Below are positions 23,401 to 35,199 of a DNA stretch of 64,000 nt, piece by piece. Position 1 is the stretch's first letter. Each line of letters begins with the position of its first letter. Position numbers and translations under genes: made by a program. The stretch covers positions 124,001-188,000 of the forward strand of contig SEMN01000306.1 in NCBI GenBank assembly GCA_005408345.1. The letters run 5' to 3'. This stretch comes from Macquaria australasica. Its lineage: Eukaryota > Chordata > Actinopteri > Centrarchiformes > Percichthyidae. The notes beneath the pieces were generated by a model. That model did not search any database, was not told where the DNA came from, and saw nothing but the letters and a program-made list of their open reading frames with translations.

Positions 23401-25270
23401 TCATTTCTCTCCTCCCTCCATTTCACCCTCCTTTGCTCCCTCCAGCTCGTCACTGGGGCACTGGGGTGAATGGACAGCTATTCTTATTCTAATTCCTCTG
23501 TCACTCTGTGGGCCACTGGCTGAAAGAGGGGAATGGTCTCCAGGCTTTTGGAATGCACCACCTCTTTCTTCTGGACACTGAGGGAGAGTGAAGGGCGAGA
23601 GAGGCAGAGAGGAGGCCAGAGAGAGAGAGAGAGAGAGAGAGTTAAAAGAGGAAGAGGGAGAAGAGAGGAAGGTGGAAGAAGTAGAAAACCTATTGGAAAA
23701 AAGAATGAGGAGAGTGAAGTGACTCTGACAGGGACAGAATCTGGCTCTCTGGGGTAAACTAGGCCACAGAGCTTCAGTGCTGCACCACCACCACCGTCCA
23801 CTCCACCGAACCACCACATATTACCAACAGATGGAAGCTTCACCTCTGGTCTGACCAACCCCAACTCTCCCCAAAACTGTTTAAGAGCTAGTTGTGGGAG
23901 AAGTTTTCTACACACTGCAGTAGAATTCCCTAAGAGTATTCAGGACAAGTCCTGTACAAAGCTTTTTCAATTTTTTCTGTAAAAAAAAAAAAAAAAAAGA
24001 AAAGAAATCAACAAGAAGTCTGTTTATTTGAGATTTTGACTAAAATTCATTTTTCAATTTTATCAATTTGATTCAAGTTCAGCAGGTGATTTTGGTGCTG
24101 TTTCATCCTTGTTACCTCCAGTTAGACTAAAAAAAACAGCAGGGTTGAGGCATTGGACCAGGACCATGGAGGTCAAGTAGGATTATTTCCTAGAGTATCA
24201 GCTAACATTTCTTACTTGTGTGCTGGTGCCAGCAGGTTGTCCTGACGGAGCGGACGCCATCGCTAGCGGATACTATGCTGTGTTCACAGTACTATGTGGA
24301 AGTGGGAAATGTCAAACCTTAAAGTGTGGCTGTTGAACTGCACAATCTGGCATATTTTATTGCTTTTATACTGTGATTGGTGCCAAGTGTGGTCTAAAAC
24401 AGCTTGCTAAAGGGAACTTTGTCACTGGCGTCAGTTTTATCACTGCCAATCACGTGAATATGGTGTATAGAAAGTGTTGAGTCATACTTCTAGTGTAGAA
24501 GTATGACCTACGTTTCTTGAAGGCAACATTACTGAGGAAGGTCCTCAGCCTTCTTTGTTATGCTGTCACATGTGATTTCCCGCCCCTCTCAGTTGATGCC
24601 ACGCCCCCCACGCCAGATCAAGGCCAGAAGTCTGAAACTGTAAAACTATGATCTGAAACCAAAAAAATAAGATTTGAAACTGTAAAAAAAAAAAAGACCT
24701 CAAATATCAAAATATATATAAAAGTGAAAAATTAAAATAAATTATTTATTCAAAAGAATTCCAGAATTGAATCAAAATTATATTTAAACTGAAAAAACAT
24801 TTCCTACACTTATTTTATTTTGAATAAATTGTTGTATTTTTCAAAGTTCAAGATCAAAACTTAACATTCTGTTTCAGATTTTAGGTTTTCAATTACAATT
24901 TTTTTTTTTCAAATGATCAAAACTATTGACCCAGAGTTAGCCCCATAGTGAACTCTATTCAAAAATTCAAAAGGTTGAAGCAACTGGCGCTGGTGCTGTG
25001 ACTAGATTAAAGAAGACAAAGAGAAAGGAGTGGGAAGTTGCATTTAAGATATATGCATGTGTGAGTTATGTGCATGCATGTGTGCGATTCAGGCTAGACA
25101 ACTAAAAAGCTGCAGGAGAGAACAAAGCAGCGTTCACATTCACACAGCTCTCTGGTGATGTGACCTTTGACCTCTGCTAAAGAGGGAGATGAAGAGGCTG
25201 ACTCAACATGTCACACCAGCAAGTGCAGAAGAGACCAGCAGAGCTACTGGTGCAAACATTCATCAGCTGT
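20438..25270. other. Gene-free stretch upstream of the laminin start exon
   Basis: Probably intron to an upstream untranslated exon. 23150-23500 is relatively GC-rich with pyrimidine runs and could be regulatory, but no gene structure is visible. 24500-24900 is A/T-homopolymer rich. Confidence 0.55.
23618..23642. repeat. (GA)n microsatellite
   Basis: Pure GA run within a broader purine-rich block (23540-23720) that creates overlapping spurious open frames on both strands. Confidence 0.92.
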
Positions 25271-25275
25271 GAAGG

Positions 25276-26316
25276 TGTGTTCAGACCAAACGCAAAGCAA
25301 ATTTTTCACTCTGGGCAGTTACATTCAAAGTCAATGCAAAGACGCAAATACATGCAAATTAGGGCTGTGCAATATGGCAAAAAATGTTATCACTTAAAAA
25401 AATTCATATCAGTCGATGTCGATAATTATCACAATGAACGTCAAATCATTATTTCTTTCAAGGTTAAAGGCTGATTGTTGCTCCTGAGTGAAAGTTAAGG
25501 AAACCAGGTGGTTAATTGTGATTTTAAACTATTCTTTATTGTCAGAACATGACAAACACTTGCCAAACAGCAGAACATATCACAAATCTGAGGAACTGTA
25601 ATTTCTTACTTTCTGCATGTTCTAATGGGTGGTATTTGTGGTGTTGCCCGTCTTAGCTGGCACGTGTCTTCTTGCTCTGTTTTTTTGTCGGATTGTAAAT
25701 AGCCAAAATATCTCCAAACTACTGAAGTTGAGTGACCTTCCTTGTCAATGGCTTCGTCCTGCTTCGAGCTGTTCGTGGGCGTTTTCTTTCTGTGTCAATC
25801 ATTTCAACGGTATTTTGCTTATTCTGCTCCAACTACAAACCTGTTAGCCACTGTCTGCAAGCATACCTTTATTTCTGCAACAGGATTGGCTGGTGGCATC
25901 TAGCATTTAAGGTGCATTAGCACCCCCCTCTCCTGGTTGATGGGTGGTTTAATTATATTGAACATTTCTTGAACATTTGTTATATTTATATTGAGGAAAA
26001 TTATATCGCGATAATTAACGTTATCGTTTTATCGCCCAGCCCTAACGTGAATACGTGAAACATTCATGTGGCACTTTGTTGCAAAAGCCTATCAGTGTTG
26101 AGATTCTGAAATATCTCTTACTTGATTCCAGCTATCGTACTTTACTACGAACCAAGTTAGCACTAGCATTAGCACTTTCCGGAAGGAGTACTCCCATTGG
26201 CTGTTAAGGGCGAATATTCACGGGTTGTGAAATACTCCAAAAAACACTTCAGCGGCCATAATTTGAGTGAGTAATGCAAGGCGAAAATTCACTTCGCTTG
26301 GTTTGGTCTGAACATA
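25276..26316. mobile_element. Outer MITE (gttcagaccaaac termini), interrupted by a second element
   Basis: The left end tgttcagaccaaacgc and the reverse complement of the right end, tgttcagaccaaaccaagcg, are inverted repeats. Both arms continue into a similar gc(a/g)aa(g)tgaatttt tract. The middle (25360-26043) is a different element, so this one was split after it inserted. Confidence 0.65.
25360..26043. mobile_element. Inner MITE, tagggctg...cagccct family
   Basis: Starts tagggctgtgcaatatgg and ends atcgcccagccct, with cgataattatcac near the left and atcgcgataatt near the right end. These are typical of the fish elements whose ends read TAGGGCTGGGC(G/A)ATA. No coding capacity. It interrupts the element at 25276-26316. 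Confidence 0.72.
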
Positions 26317-29300
26317 GAATTCAGAAGTTCACTATCTTTTGTACTTTGTAATTTAATTTTGACTTGTGAGACAACTGAGATGACTTCCTGGTGAATAAAT
26401 GAAACGCCTCCTCCAAAAGGACTTGTATCACAGACCTAAAAAGAAAAAGCCTGAGCAATGAATAATTTCAAATACATTCAAATTGAATACTCTATCAAGG
26501 CAATCCAGTTTGCACCTATATCTACATACATTCTGTAATCCTCCACTCCACGAGCACGCAGGCATCCAGGTATTTAGTAAACAAACTACTGCACAAGTGA
26601 AATAAATCAGAGGAGAAAAGTCAGAGTGTACCTGGTTAACGTAGACCTTGAGCAATGACTCTGACGCAAACACACACACACACACAATCATGACAACAAG
26701 ATAAGAGAAACCCTGCAGAAAGTTCAGTGCCACCAGTGTAACTTCTGTGTAGCGGTCAGACAAAGCCAAGAAATCTCAAGACGCTAGTCCAAACAGAAAC
26801 AGGTTCCCATATCCTTAAACACTACAACACGATAAGCCTGACTCTGTGTGGCAGAGTTTGTGTACACATCAAATGAAGGGCTTCAGACTGAGCTACTGAA
26901 CACACTGCCAATACGCTGCAGCTTGAGACACTGTCGTTAAAGTACTGTAAAACAAGGGCGGGCTGGAAATGGGATCAGATCATTCAGATGAGGTCATGGA
27001 GGAAGTCTGCTTTCCTTACACAGGCAGGTGACTCAATATTCAGAGCTGCTGCTACCTGCACCACTGTTAGGGGAAATATGTATCCCTTCATCAACACCAC
27101 CCATCATGTCCCAAATGTGTGGATGTTATTTAACACCATTAATTATATAAAAGTGGATATTGTTATAATGTCTTTTTTCATACTGTTGAACAAAGTTTGG
27201 ATCAGTTTAGTCAAGCTTGCATTCATTCTACTACATTGGAGTGGCAGAAGTTTTAAAAATGTATCCATTACTTTTAGCCAACTTCTCTGCTATCTAGTTT
27301 TCACACACTCTCAAATGCAGCATGTTCAGTTCAGGTTTTACAGCTGACTGATACAAGTATGTCAATACTCAGAGCTGTTCAACAAACAGGCAAAAATGCC
27401 CCAAAATAATGTACCCTTTGGTGGGGAATCCCTGATCTAGACAACACAAGGTATAAAAAATTAGGATGAGTACAAAAAAAGAAAATTTCAAACAGATAGG
27501 AGAACATCTGCAAAATAACAAACAAAGAGGCAATATAGCAATTCAGTTCGCCTCTAGCAGTTAAACTATATACAGTAAATGTACATTCCTCGCTTGTTCC
27601 ATGTAGCATTGCAACAGGATATAATCAAGTTAATGCATAGCAACCGCCACAAATATCAAATATACCTGCAATGTGCAGCAAACAGCAGGTAAAGTGCACT
27701 CAAGTATCAAAGTAGACCGGGTGCCTGCTTAAAAACTAACCTCTGATCTTAGAACACAAAACAAACTGCTGCAGCGATACTCTGCTCATGTCTACAGCAG
27801 AACAACCAACCAAAAGAACAGGACCTTGAAGTGATATCACGGACAGGAAATACTTTTCAGTGCTGCTCAGATGAACTCTTACTGACTGCTGAAAAGAAGT
27901 CCACCTTTGAATCCTTTTGCACTGCTTAACAAATCTGAGCAACCTGGCAAAATATAAAAAATAAGAGTGTGACTTTCATTTCTAGTTTTATTGCTTCCGC
28001 AGTGACCCACACCTTGGAGTGAATCTTTTCCTGTATTGTATATCCTATATTGTTAATAAATGGCTTTCAGCTACCCCAAGAGACAGAATGAGAACTTGTT
28101 GCATTCAGCTTTATATCACTGTATGTGTTGGTGGAGAGAGTAATTATAGCAATAGGTTGGTGCAGGCAACCCATGTTTATCTTTTTATTAGAATGACTCA
28201 CTTCTTTTGATACTCCAGACGTATGATTGAACATTTGTGCTGCGTTATAAAAAATGAGTCAAAGCAGTCATAAATTACTAACACACCTTGAAGCCACAAT
28301 GAGTGTCTCCCTAAATTAGACTAAGTGAAAATTGCACAATCTTAATGAAATTATATGGAGCAAAACACCATCTAGGCAGTGCCCTACTTTCCAGCATAGA
28401 CATACAGTGTGCTGAATGTTCAAATTCATAGTATTTTTTTCCTTAGAATTACATGGAAACAGCTATAAAAACAACACTTACAACTTGTACCAGAACTTGT
28501 CAGGGAAACATTAAGGTTCTAATGACTTACACGGGGGATAAGAAGGTAGCCCTGGTCTATTTATAGATTTACGAAACCCTAAAGAAACACTTGCACTGGC
28601 AGATACCAACTAATATAATAAGAGTCCAAAGTAAACAATTTACTCTCTACCAGTCAACAATTCAATCATCTCCTTGATTTGATGGAAAAAGACCACCCAA
28701 ACACAACATTTTAAAAGAAACTAAAGGGATTTAATTCAACCATAGTGTCAATAAAGGAAACCACTTCCCTTCAAACAACTACCTAATCTGCTACATACAT
28801 TGTCAGATCACTGCGTGTGGAGCCAAAGGAAATCTCATAATACTGCCTGGATATTTACTTAATTTCTGCTGGCATCTTGAAATGAAAGATTACCATCAAA
28901 GGTAATTCTCCATTTCAGGTTTGCAGAGTGAGTTAAATCTCCCAGTTTGAGATGCACTGCAGACCTCAAATAAGGCACACCTAATACCATCTACTGCTGG
29001 GCTTACTTAGCGTTTGTTCCACACCACCTATGTACACACAGACACATACACACAACAGAAAGTGTGTATAGTGCATTCCTGTTCAAACGCAACCAGTACA
29101 GTTTGTTTTTTTTGCCAATGTTATGCCCTCTTATTCAACACAACAGCAGCTAAACTCTGCAACCGATCTACTCTGAAATCAGCCGTGTCATTTAGGGTCT
29201 TAAGCAGTTCATCACAGAAATTAATCTTTAACTAAACTCAGAGGGACACACCCGAGAGACGGACAAAAAGCTAACGTGAGGGCATGACCAGACAGTAGCC

Positions 29301-29908
29301 AGCGAGGAGCCTTTGAGGTGATTAAATTCAGTGCAGACGCACACCAACCAACACAATCATCACATTCATGTTTGTACTAGAAAGCCAGAGAATCAGAAGG
29401 TGAGAGGTGGAGGTGAGCAGCAGTTTGTGGCCCAGCATTAAGTCCTGTTGAGAAGGAAAGAGAAAAGAGCTTCAGCCAAGGCCAAACTCCAGGGAAATCT
29501 TTCAGAAAATGAACGTGTCATCAGAGCTTATATATGGACATTTTCAGTATTTAGAAAGGAAGGGACTTGCTGGAATCCACTGTTTAGAGGTGAATTTGTA
29601 TGTGACACTCATCCTCATATTACCAAAACTTCTTTTAAACACACCACATGTTGACAGGCGTCTGTCGGCTCTGGCTAGCTAACATGACAGATGGGAGAAA
29701 CCGCAGCTAGTAGCAGATTACGCTAACCGAGACTACACAGTTAGCTCTTGCAGGTAGTGAGAAATGAACTTTGAATCGGTCCCAGACTATTAACAGGCAG
29801 CACAAGTAACATAAGCATTTTTATTTTTAATGTTACATATGTATATATGAAATTCCTGTTGTCTCCTTGCACCAGTGAGGAGCACAGAAGCCCCCTCATC
29901 CTGGATAT
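26317..29908. other. Gene-free stretch, nothing identified
   Basis: Only short frames without family resemblance; unremarkable composition. A short (AC) run lies near 26670. Confidence 0.6.
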
Positions 29909-30350
29909 AATGGTGCATTCCAGTCCAAGTTGGAGGTCAGAATTTCCCAGTTGAAATGTCCAACTTCCAACTTCCAAGCATTCCAGATGCACAACGCCAA
30001 ACATACAGCACTTTCATACTTGGAAACGTATCTAAATATTCCGTTCACTTGCCTTATCCAAATACTGTAGTCTAAAAATACATCATACCCCCTGTCCCCT
30101 ATCGATTGAAATGTTCAAGAATTTCAATACACATAAATAATAAATTACATGATTACATTTACAATGTGCACTTCCATGGGTGCTGCCTTTGTTGTGTGAC
30201 GTCGGACAACTGCTTCTTCATGAAGTCGAGGTAGATGGATTTGCCCCGAGTTTACATGTAGGAACTCCGACTTTGAGTGGTGTTCCATTGTACTTTTTCT
30301 AGTTGAAGGTCGGATATTTTCGAGTTCCAAGTTGCCTGGAACGCAGCATT
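29909..30350. mobile_element. MITE with aatg(g/c)tgc(a/g)ttcca terminal inverted repeats
   Basis: Left aatggtgcattccagtccaa; the reverse complement of the right end is aatgctgcgttccaggcaac followed by ttggaactcg. Inverted subterminal tracts (ccaagttgg) continue inward. Flanks are TA-rich, and a possible 3-bp TWA target is not exact. Non-coding. Confidence 0.68.
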
Positions 30351-30807
30351 AGTAACGTTAGCATGTATGAAACTCCTGCTGTTTACTATCAAAAATATAC
30401 CAGACACTAGATGTATGCCACACGTCTTAATGTTAGTGCTAAAACTCAGATGACTGAAGTGGATACAGGCAAAGCTTTGCTGATAAGAAACTAACTTTTT
30501 AATTCACGCAACAACAAGTGCGAAGCAGTAGTTTCTTGGGCACCAGATTGACGTTGCGGCAGAATCAGAAGTGGTTCTGAGACATGGATCTATTCTCAAA
30601 ATACCAACAATCTCGCTTTGTGCTGCCTCACTTGAATGAACCTCCCACCTGTTTGCACCTCTCCTCCCACCTGTGCACAGCAAGCAGCGCTCTGAGCTTG
30701 TCATCAATGTAGCTGCTTGCGCTGGTCATTGCACCACCATGAAAATATGGTGCTATGTCTACAACAATATGATGCTTTTTACATCATTTACAGAGTCCGC
30801 ACCTTTA

Positions 30808-30890
30808 TCAGTTCAGTTTAATTCAAAGGCTTTATTGGCATAAATGTTTCAAGAACAATTTTAGATAATTGCGTTACATCCAGGGGAGGT
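30808..30890. repeat. Short repeat fragment (ttcaaaggctttattggcat)
   Basis: Matches from memory the fish repeat tract aatTCAAAGGCTTTATTGGCATgaatg. Short and truncated. Confidence 0.45.
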
Positions 30891-32067
30891 AATTGGTCGA
30901 CAGACATTAAAAAAAGATTATTGCATTGTGTGTAGAAAGACGAGTCAATGAATTTTTCTGGAAGCCAGAGAAGTTCTTTCACATGCTTTTTTGACCTTGA
31001 GTGTTTTGTGTTTAGATGTTGTCAGTGCTAAGGTTTACAGCCACTCATCTACAGTACACAGAATATAACAGCTCTCAAATGTCAGGGTCAGTGAGAAAGA
31101 CAGAGAGAAAAATACAAGAAAAATAAAGGATACAGTTGGGATTTTATGAAAATGATTATGGATTGCATTTTTATAAATCCCCATTTAAGAATATTTTCAC
31201 CAAACAAATATAATTTATCAAACAAATGATGTAGCAACACTTGTCTGCAAAACATTTTACCATCTTCTTTCCAATAATGATTTATGGGTGTTGCTATCGA
31301 GCGTCAGACGCTTCAGAGCTGGTGATGCGTTAGATTGTTGCAAGAACAATTAAAAGATGTATTCCACCTTATTAAATCATTTTGACATAGCCACTTACTA
31401 TATGATTTTGATATACGAAAACAAAGGAATGGATTTTTTTGTATTTGTTTATTTGCCATATATTGTTAAATGGGTGCACAATACGGGGGATGTGATCTAA
31501 AAGGGTTAAAAAGGCATTTTACATTTCATCTCGACTTTAAGACTCTGAAATCTGGGGGTCATTGTTTCACAAAAGCTAACACATTGTTGTAAAATGGATA
31601 CTTCTTTAACTAGTGATTAGACTAAGTACACAATATAAAGACATGACATTTTTACACTTAATAATTGATACATAAAATAAACAATAATCGAATCTTCATA
31701 TGTACTTATAATGAAGATAATCATTAGTTGTAGACACTCTATTAGTCTGAGTTAAATTAGCTTGACAATTCCCTAGACACATAACTTTTAGACAGGAAGA
31801 AATGAGCGAAAGAGACAGACATGAAAAGAGGCGTAATGGTAATCCATCCCTCTTGTGCTGCACAAAAGGGGTTGGTTTATATCAGGGGACATGATTATGA
31901 GCGTCTCAGCCCTGCAGAGGCCCTCACAGAGGTTCAAATATCAAAGACACACTGATAGAGCACAAGGTGGCCGATGGCAGCAAGATTTGGAGAGGCACCC
32001 TAATCTACAGATTATCTGAGCACAGAGGCACACACACCACACTTACACTAAAGCACATCCTCTCTAA

Positions 32068-32092
32068 CACACACACACACACACACACACAC
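32068..32092. repeat. (AC)n microsatellite
   Basis: About 12 AC units in gene-free DNA. Confidence 0.92.
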
Positions 32093-32462
32093 TCCAACCT
32101 GACCTCTGCGTTTGCCCACTTACTCAGCCCAAAACTGAAGCATCTGAGAACTGCCGTCACAAGCAAAAACATTAGTACCTCTATCATGTCAGCAGCTGAG
32201 CGCTCACACCTGATATTTAAAGGACCATACCAGTGGTTTGCACTAACACCTATGTGCTTACAACTTTCTGACAACTACTTCCCAGTTCATGCAAGTGGCG
32301 CGGTCATTTCTACATGCGTTTTTCCAACCTGCCAAGAGCCCCATTGGTTTCATTTCATTTCAGTACGCTTGAAATTTGCTAAACATAGCTAAGGCATCAT
32401 GATAAAACACCTGTCTGCACTGGTTTCCGTTAAAGTTACTTAATTTTAGAGTTTTAAAAGAT

Positions 32463-32735
32463 GTGGGGAAAAAATCAATTCACTTAAGTATCATGATTCT
32501 TTTTTTTATGGTGCTGCTGAAATAAAACTCTGTCAAAAAGACTGAATGAAAGACTGACTGACATGTGATGTGCATTATTTTTGGAAATATGACTCATGCT
32601 ATACAGTCTCTGTATGATTTAACTTTTGCCCCATAGTCCAGTGTTAAAAAAGCAAACAAAATTCGCAATAAATCGTAATATCGAATCGCAATACATATTG
32701 AATCGTAAATTGATAGTATCAGGACTAAGCACTTA
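32463..32735. mobile_element. Partial second copy of the MITE seen at 11548
   Basis: Shares long stretches with 11730-11900 in the same orientation, e.g. tgacatgtgatgtgcatt, ggaaatatgactcatg, tagtccagtgttaaaaaagc and cgcaataaatc. The termini and the AT-rich core are missing. No gene. Confidence 0.75.
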
Positions 32736-34964
32736 ATAGTGTTAAAATCGCTGAGTGATCTGTGAGTCCTTCCCGGTGGTGCATTCAAGGGCTGAAGTGA
32801 AGGTCTGAAGACAAAGCTTCGCCATTCAGCTGCGACAAAGCTTTTCATTCATGATGTTTGGAAACTCAATAGTGAATACAAATAATTATCAGACATGAAT
32901 GTTGTAAAAACTGTTATAAATTTGACAGTTAGTAGTACTGAATACTCTACGAAACTTCAGAGTGGAAGATAGTTTTAGCTACACACTAGCACATAAACAC
33001 ACCATTCCGCTACGTCACACTCAGATGTGCACTCTCATAGTAGTTAGTAAAGTTAGTTACTGTGTACCTGCTCTTTTGCAGGTACATAATAAAGTGTACC
33101 TAAAGACAAAGTTGTGCATCCCTCCTAACTAGAATGTTTTGGTCAGAAATGTGGTGTGCTTTACGGAGCTGAGTCTGTCCAATCAGAACGTCTTGTAGGC
33201 CAGACATCTATCCTGCTAGCCGATCCAACACAGAACTACGCAGAAGGAATAAATATCTCATATTATAGTCATGGAAATTACTCCTACCATAAAAGATTGT
33301 GTAAGTAGCACAACTTATAAACTTGTGTGTGTTTTGGCGGGCGAAGCACTGAATTTTAAGGTGGGCGAATCACCTGAACGTACTTAATTCAGTAAAATAT
33401 TACAAAGCTAAAATATGGCTGCAATCTGTGGGAAATGACTGGCACTAACGGGTGGTCCTTTAAGAAAACTTATATACAGTATATGTCATCACAATACATC
33501 ATCAAGACCAATTTATTGTCAATTATTAGAGAAGAAAAACAGCCACCAACCAGTGTCCCTCTCTCCCACGTGGTAATTTCTACCAGTTGGGTTCTGAGCG
33601 ACTCGTGGATCCTTAACCCTTCAGGTTAGAGTTAATCCCAGCAGTAGGGCGAGAGGCCAAGTCCTTGAGCTGATTAAAGCTAGACTAAGCCTACAAGGGC
33701 CATGGGAACATGTACCTCCAAACACACACACATCTAAATACCCTGACAAACTGGTGAAAAGAAATAAATGGCAATATGACATTCCTGAATTCAAGGGAAA
33801 ATAGCAAGAATTATCAAGCTTTTCCTAATTTAATAGTAATGTAAAAAAAAAAAAAAAAAATAAAGCTGTTCACTTTTCTAGGAATATCCCTCACCTAAAA
33901 AGCACCAATTAGGCGAACATGCTTTTCAAGGTTACACTTATTGGTTCCTAGTGTGAGCTCAGTGTTGAAGAAACAACATGAACACGCCCCTGTGCCAATG
34001 ATGCTGTCTGTTCTTCACCTGCAGCAAACATATGAATATCATTCAATACCATTTTAGATGGTGAATCTGAGCTCTGCGCTCCATTAATCTGTGCTGCTGG
34101 TTAATCTGGTAGGAATGTGTGCAGCAGTGTCAGTACTGCCTCCCAGCCTTAAAGTGGTGTCAGTGAGAGAGCAGGTCCACTCTAATAATCTGTGTATGAC
34201 ATAGTTTTTCCTCAAGAAGTTAAAATTCTTACTCCTTTTCCCTCACTGAAAAATCCAGAGTCTCTGTATATATTTTTCATTTCAAAAGTTTAACTACTGG
34301 ACCTGATGTCTCCTATTTCACTGCATGTGCATCACACTAGTGTGAGTAGCATATTGTGCATATCCTCTGCACAGTGCACATACATTCCTAGTGACTCACC
34401 CAGTGGCACTCAGTAAAGTTTAACGTTCATAAGGGCAATACACAGCTGTACCAGGGTTGTAGTAGCCAAGAATTAACCTGCAGGGCATTCAGCTATATCC
34501 AAATCCGACTGCTGCTGATTTTTTCAATGATGTAACGATTTCACTTCTACTCTAAAGTCTGTGGCTGTCTTTATTTTGGCAAACGCCTTGCAAAGGGGCA
34601 AAACTGTGGTGTTTACCCACCGACACTTTCTTTTAATGTAGCTAAAAAGCGATCCACATACACATAACTGCATGCTAACAGCCAAAAGATCAATTAGCCT
34701 AGCATAAAAACACCTCAAACTCCGCTAAAGTCCCTTAAAACTCACATTTCTAAGTCCCGCAAAGAATATTACAGTAGTAACATGGGTAATAGGGGTCATA
34801 CAGTAGTTTAACTCGCTTCAGCAGACGCTCACTGCCCCTGGAAGAATACTATGGTAATATACTGTAAATTACAATGGTGGTTTTGCGTTATTGGGTTACA
34901 CTGAGGTGTGGTTTTGAGAGAAATGTTAGCAAAGACGGAAGGAAGGAAAAGATGGAGCGCTCAC

Positions 34965-34988
34965 CTGCTCGGTAGTTTTCTATGACTC

Positions 34989-35021
<33 letters not shown>

Positions 35022-35160
35022 GCACACACACTCCCGCACAAGCCGTGCCGGCTACACCGCCTGAATGAGCGGGGTCTCCGGTCTGCAGCGGCACGGTAGA
35101 GGGAGAAGGTGGAGCCGGCACTTTACAATACTGTCCCGGGAAAACATGAGCAGGTAGGTA
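34965..35160 (-). promoter_or_regulatory. Candidate untranslated first exon and promoter of the laminin beta gene
   Basis: This is one of the few GC- and CpG-rich stretches in the 25 kb upstream of the laminin start exon (35040-35110: several CpG, GCCGTGCCGGC, GAGCGGGG). On the minus strand it ends in a strong donor, GAGCAG|gtgagc (exon end 34965). It carries a CT/TG run, common in 5' UTRs. It would splice over 14.5 kb to the acceptor at 20438. Assigning it to laminin rests only on strand, position and splice signal. A promoter for an unseen transcript is possible. Confidence 0.4.
34991..35032. repeat. (CT)n(AC)n compound microsatellite
   Basis: ctctctctcacacacac run inside the candidate laminin first exon. 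On the minus strand it reads (TG)n(AG)n. Confidence 0.92.
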
Positions 35161-35199
35161 GGCCCCTTCCACAGTGCTGGACCCCACCCAGTCCTATCA

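Larger units (their letters stand above)
30891..34964. other. Gene-free stretch
   Basis: Holds the MITE fragment at 32463-32735, an AC run at 32068 and a poly(A) run at 33842-33861. No protein or RNA gene recognised. Confidence 0.6.

Noticed and set aside
23025..23915. Several overlapping 70-155 codon frames on both strands
   Set aside because: Produced by purine/pyrimidine-rich low-complexity DNA around the GA repeat; frames on both strands are mutually incompatible and show no motif.
35135..35155. Plus-strand first coding exon suggested by atgagcag|gtaggta
   Set aside because: No downstream exon or protein family found on the + strand; the minus-strand donor nearby fits the laminin gene better.
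34888..35187. 99-codon minus frame (MGSSTVEGAYLPAHV...)
   Set aside because: Runs across the microsatellite and a good donor site; more likely untranslated exon than coding.
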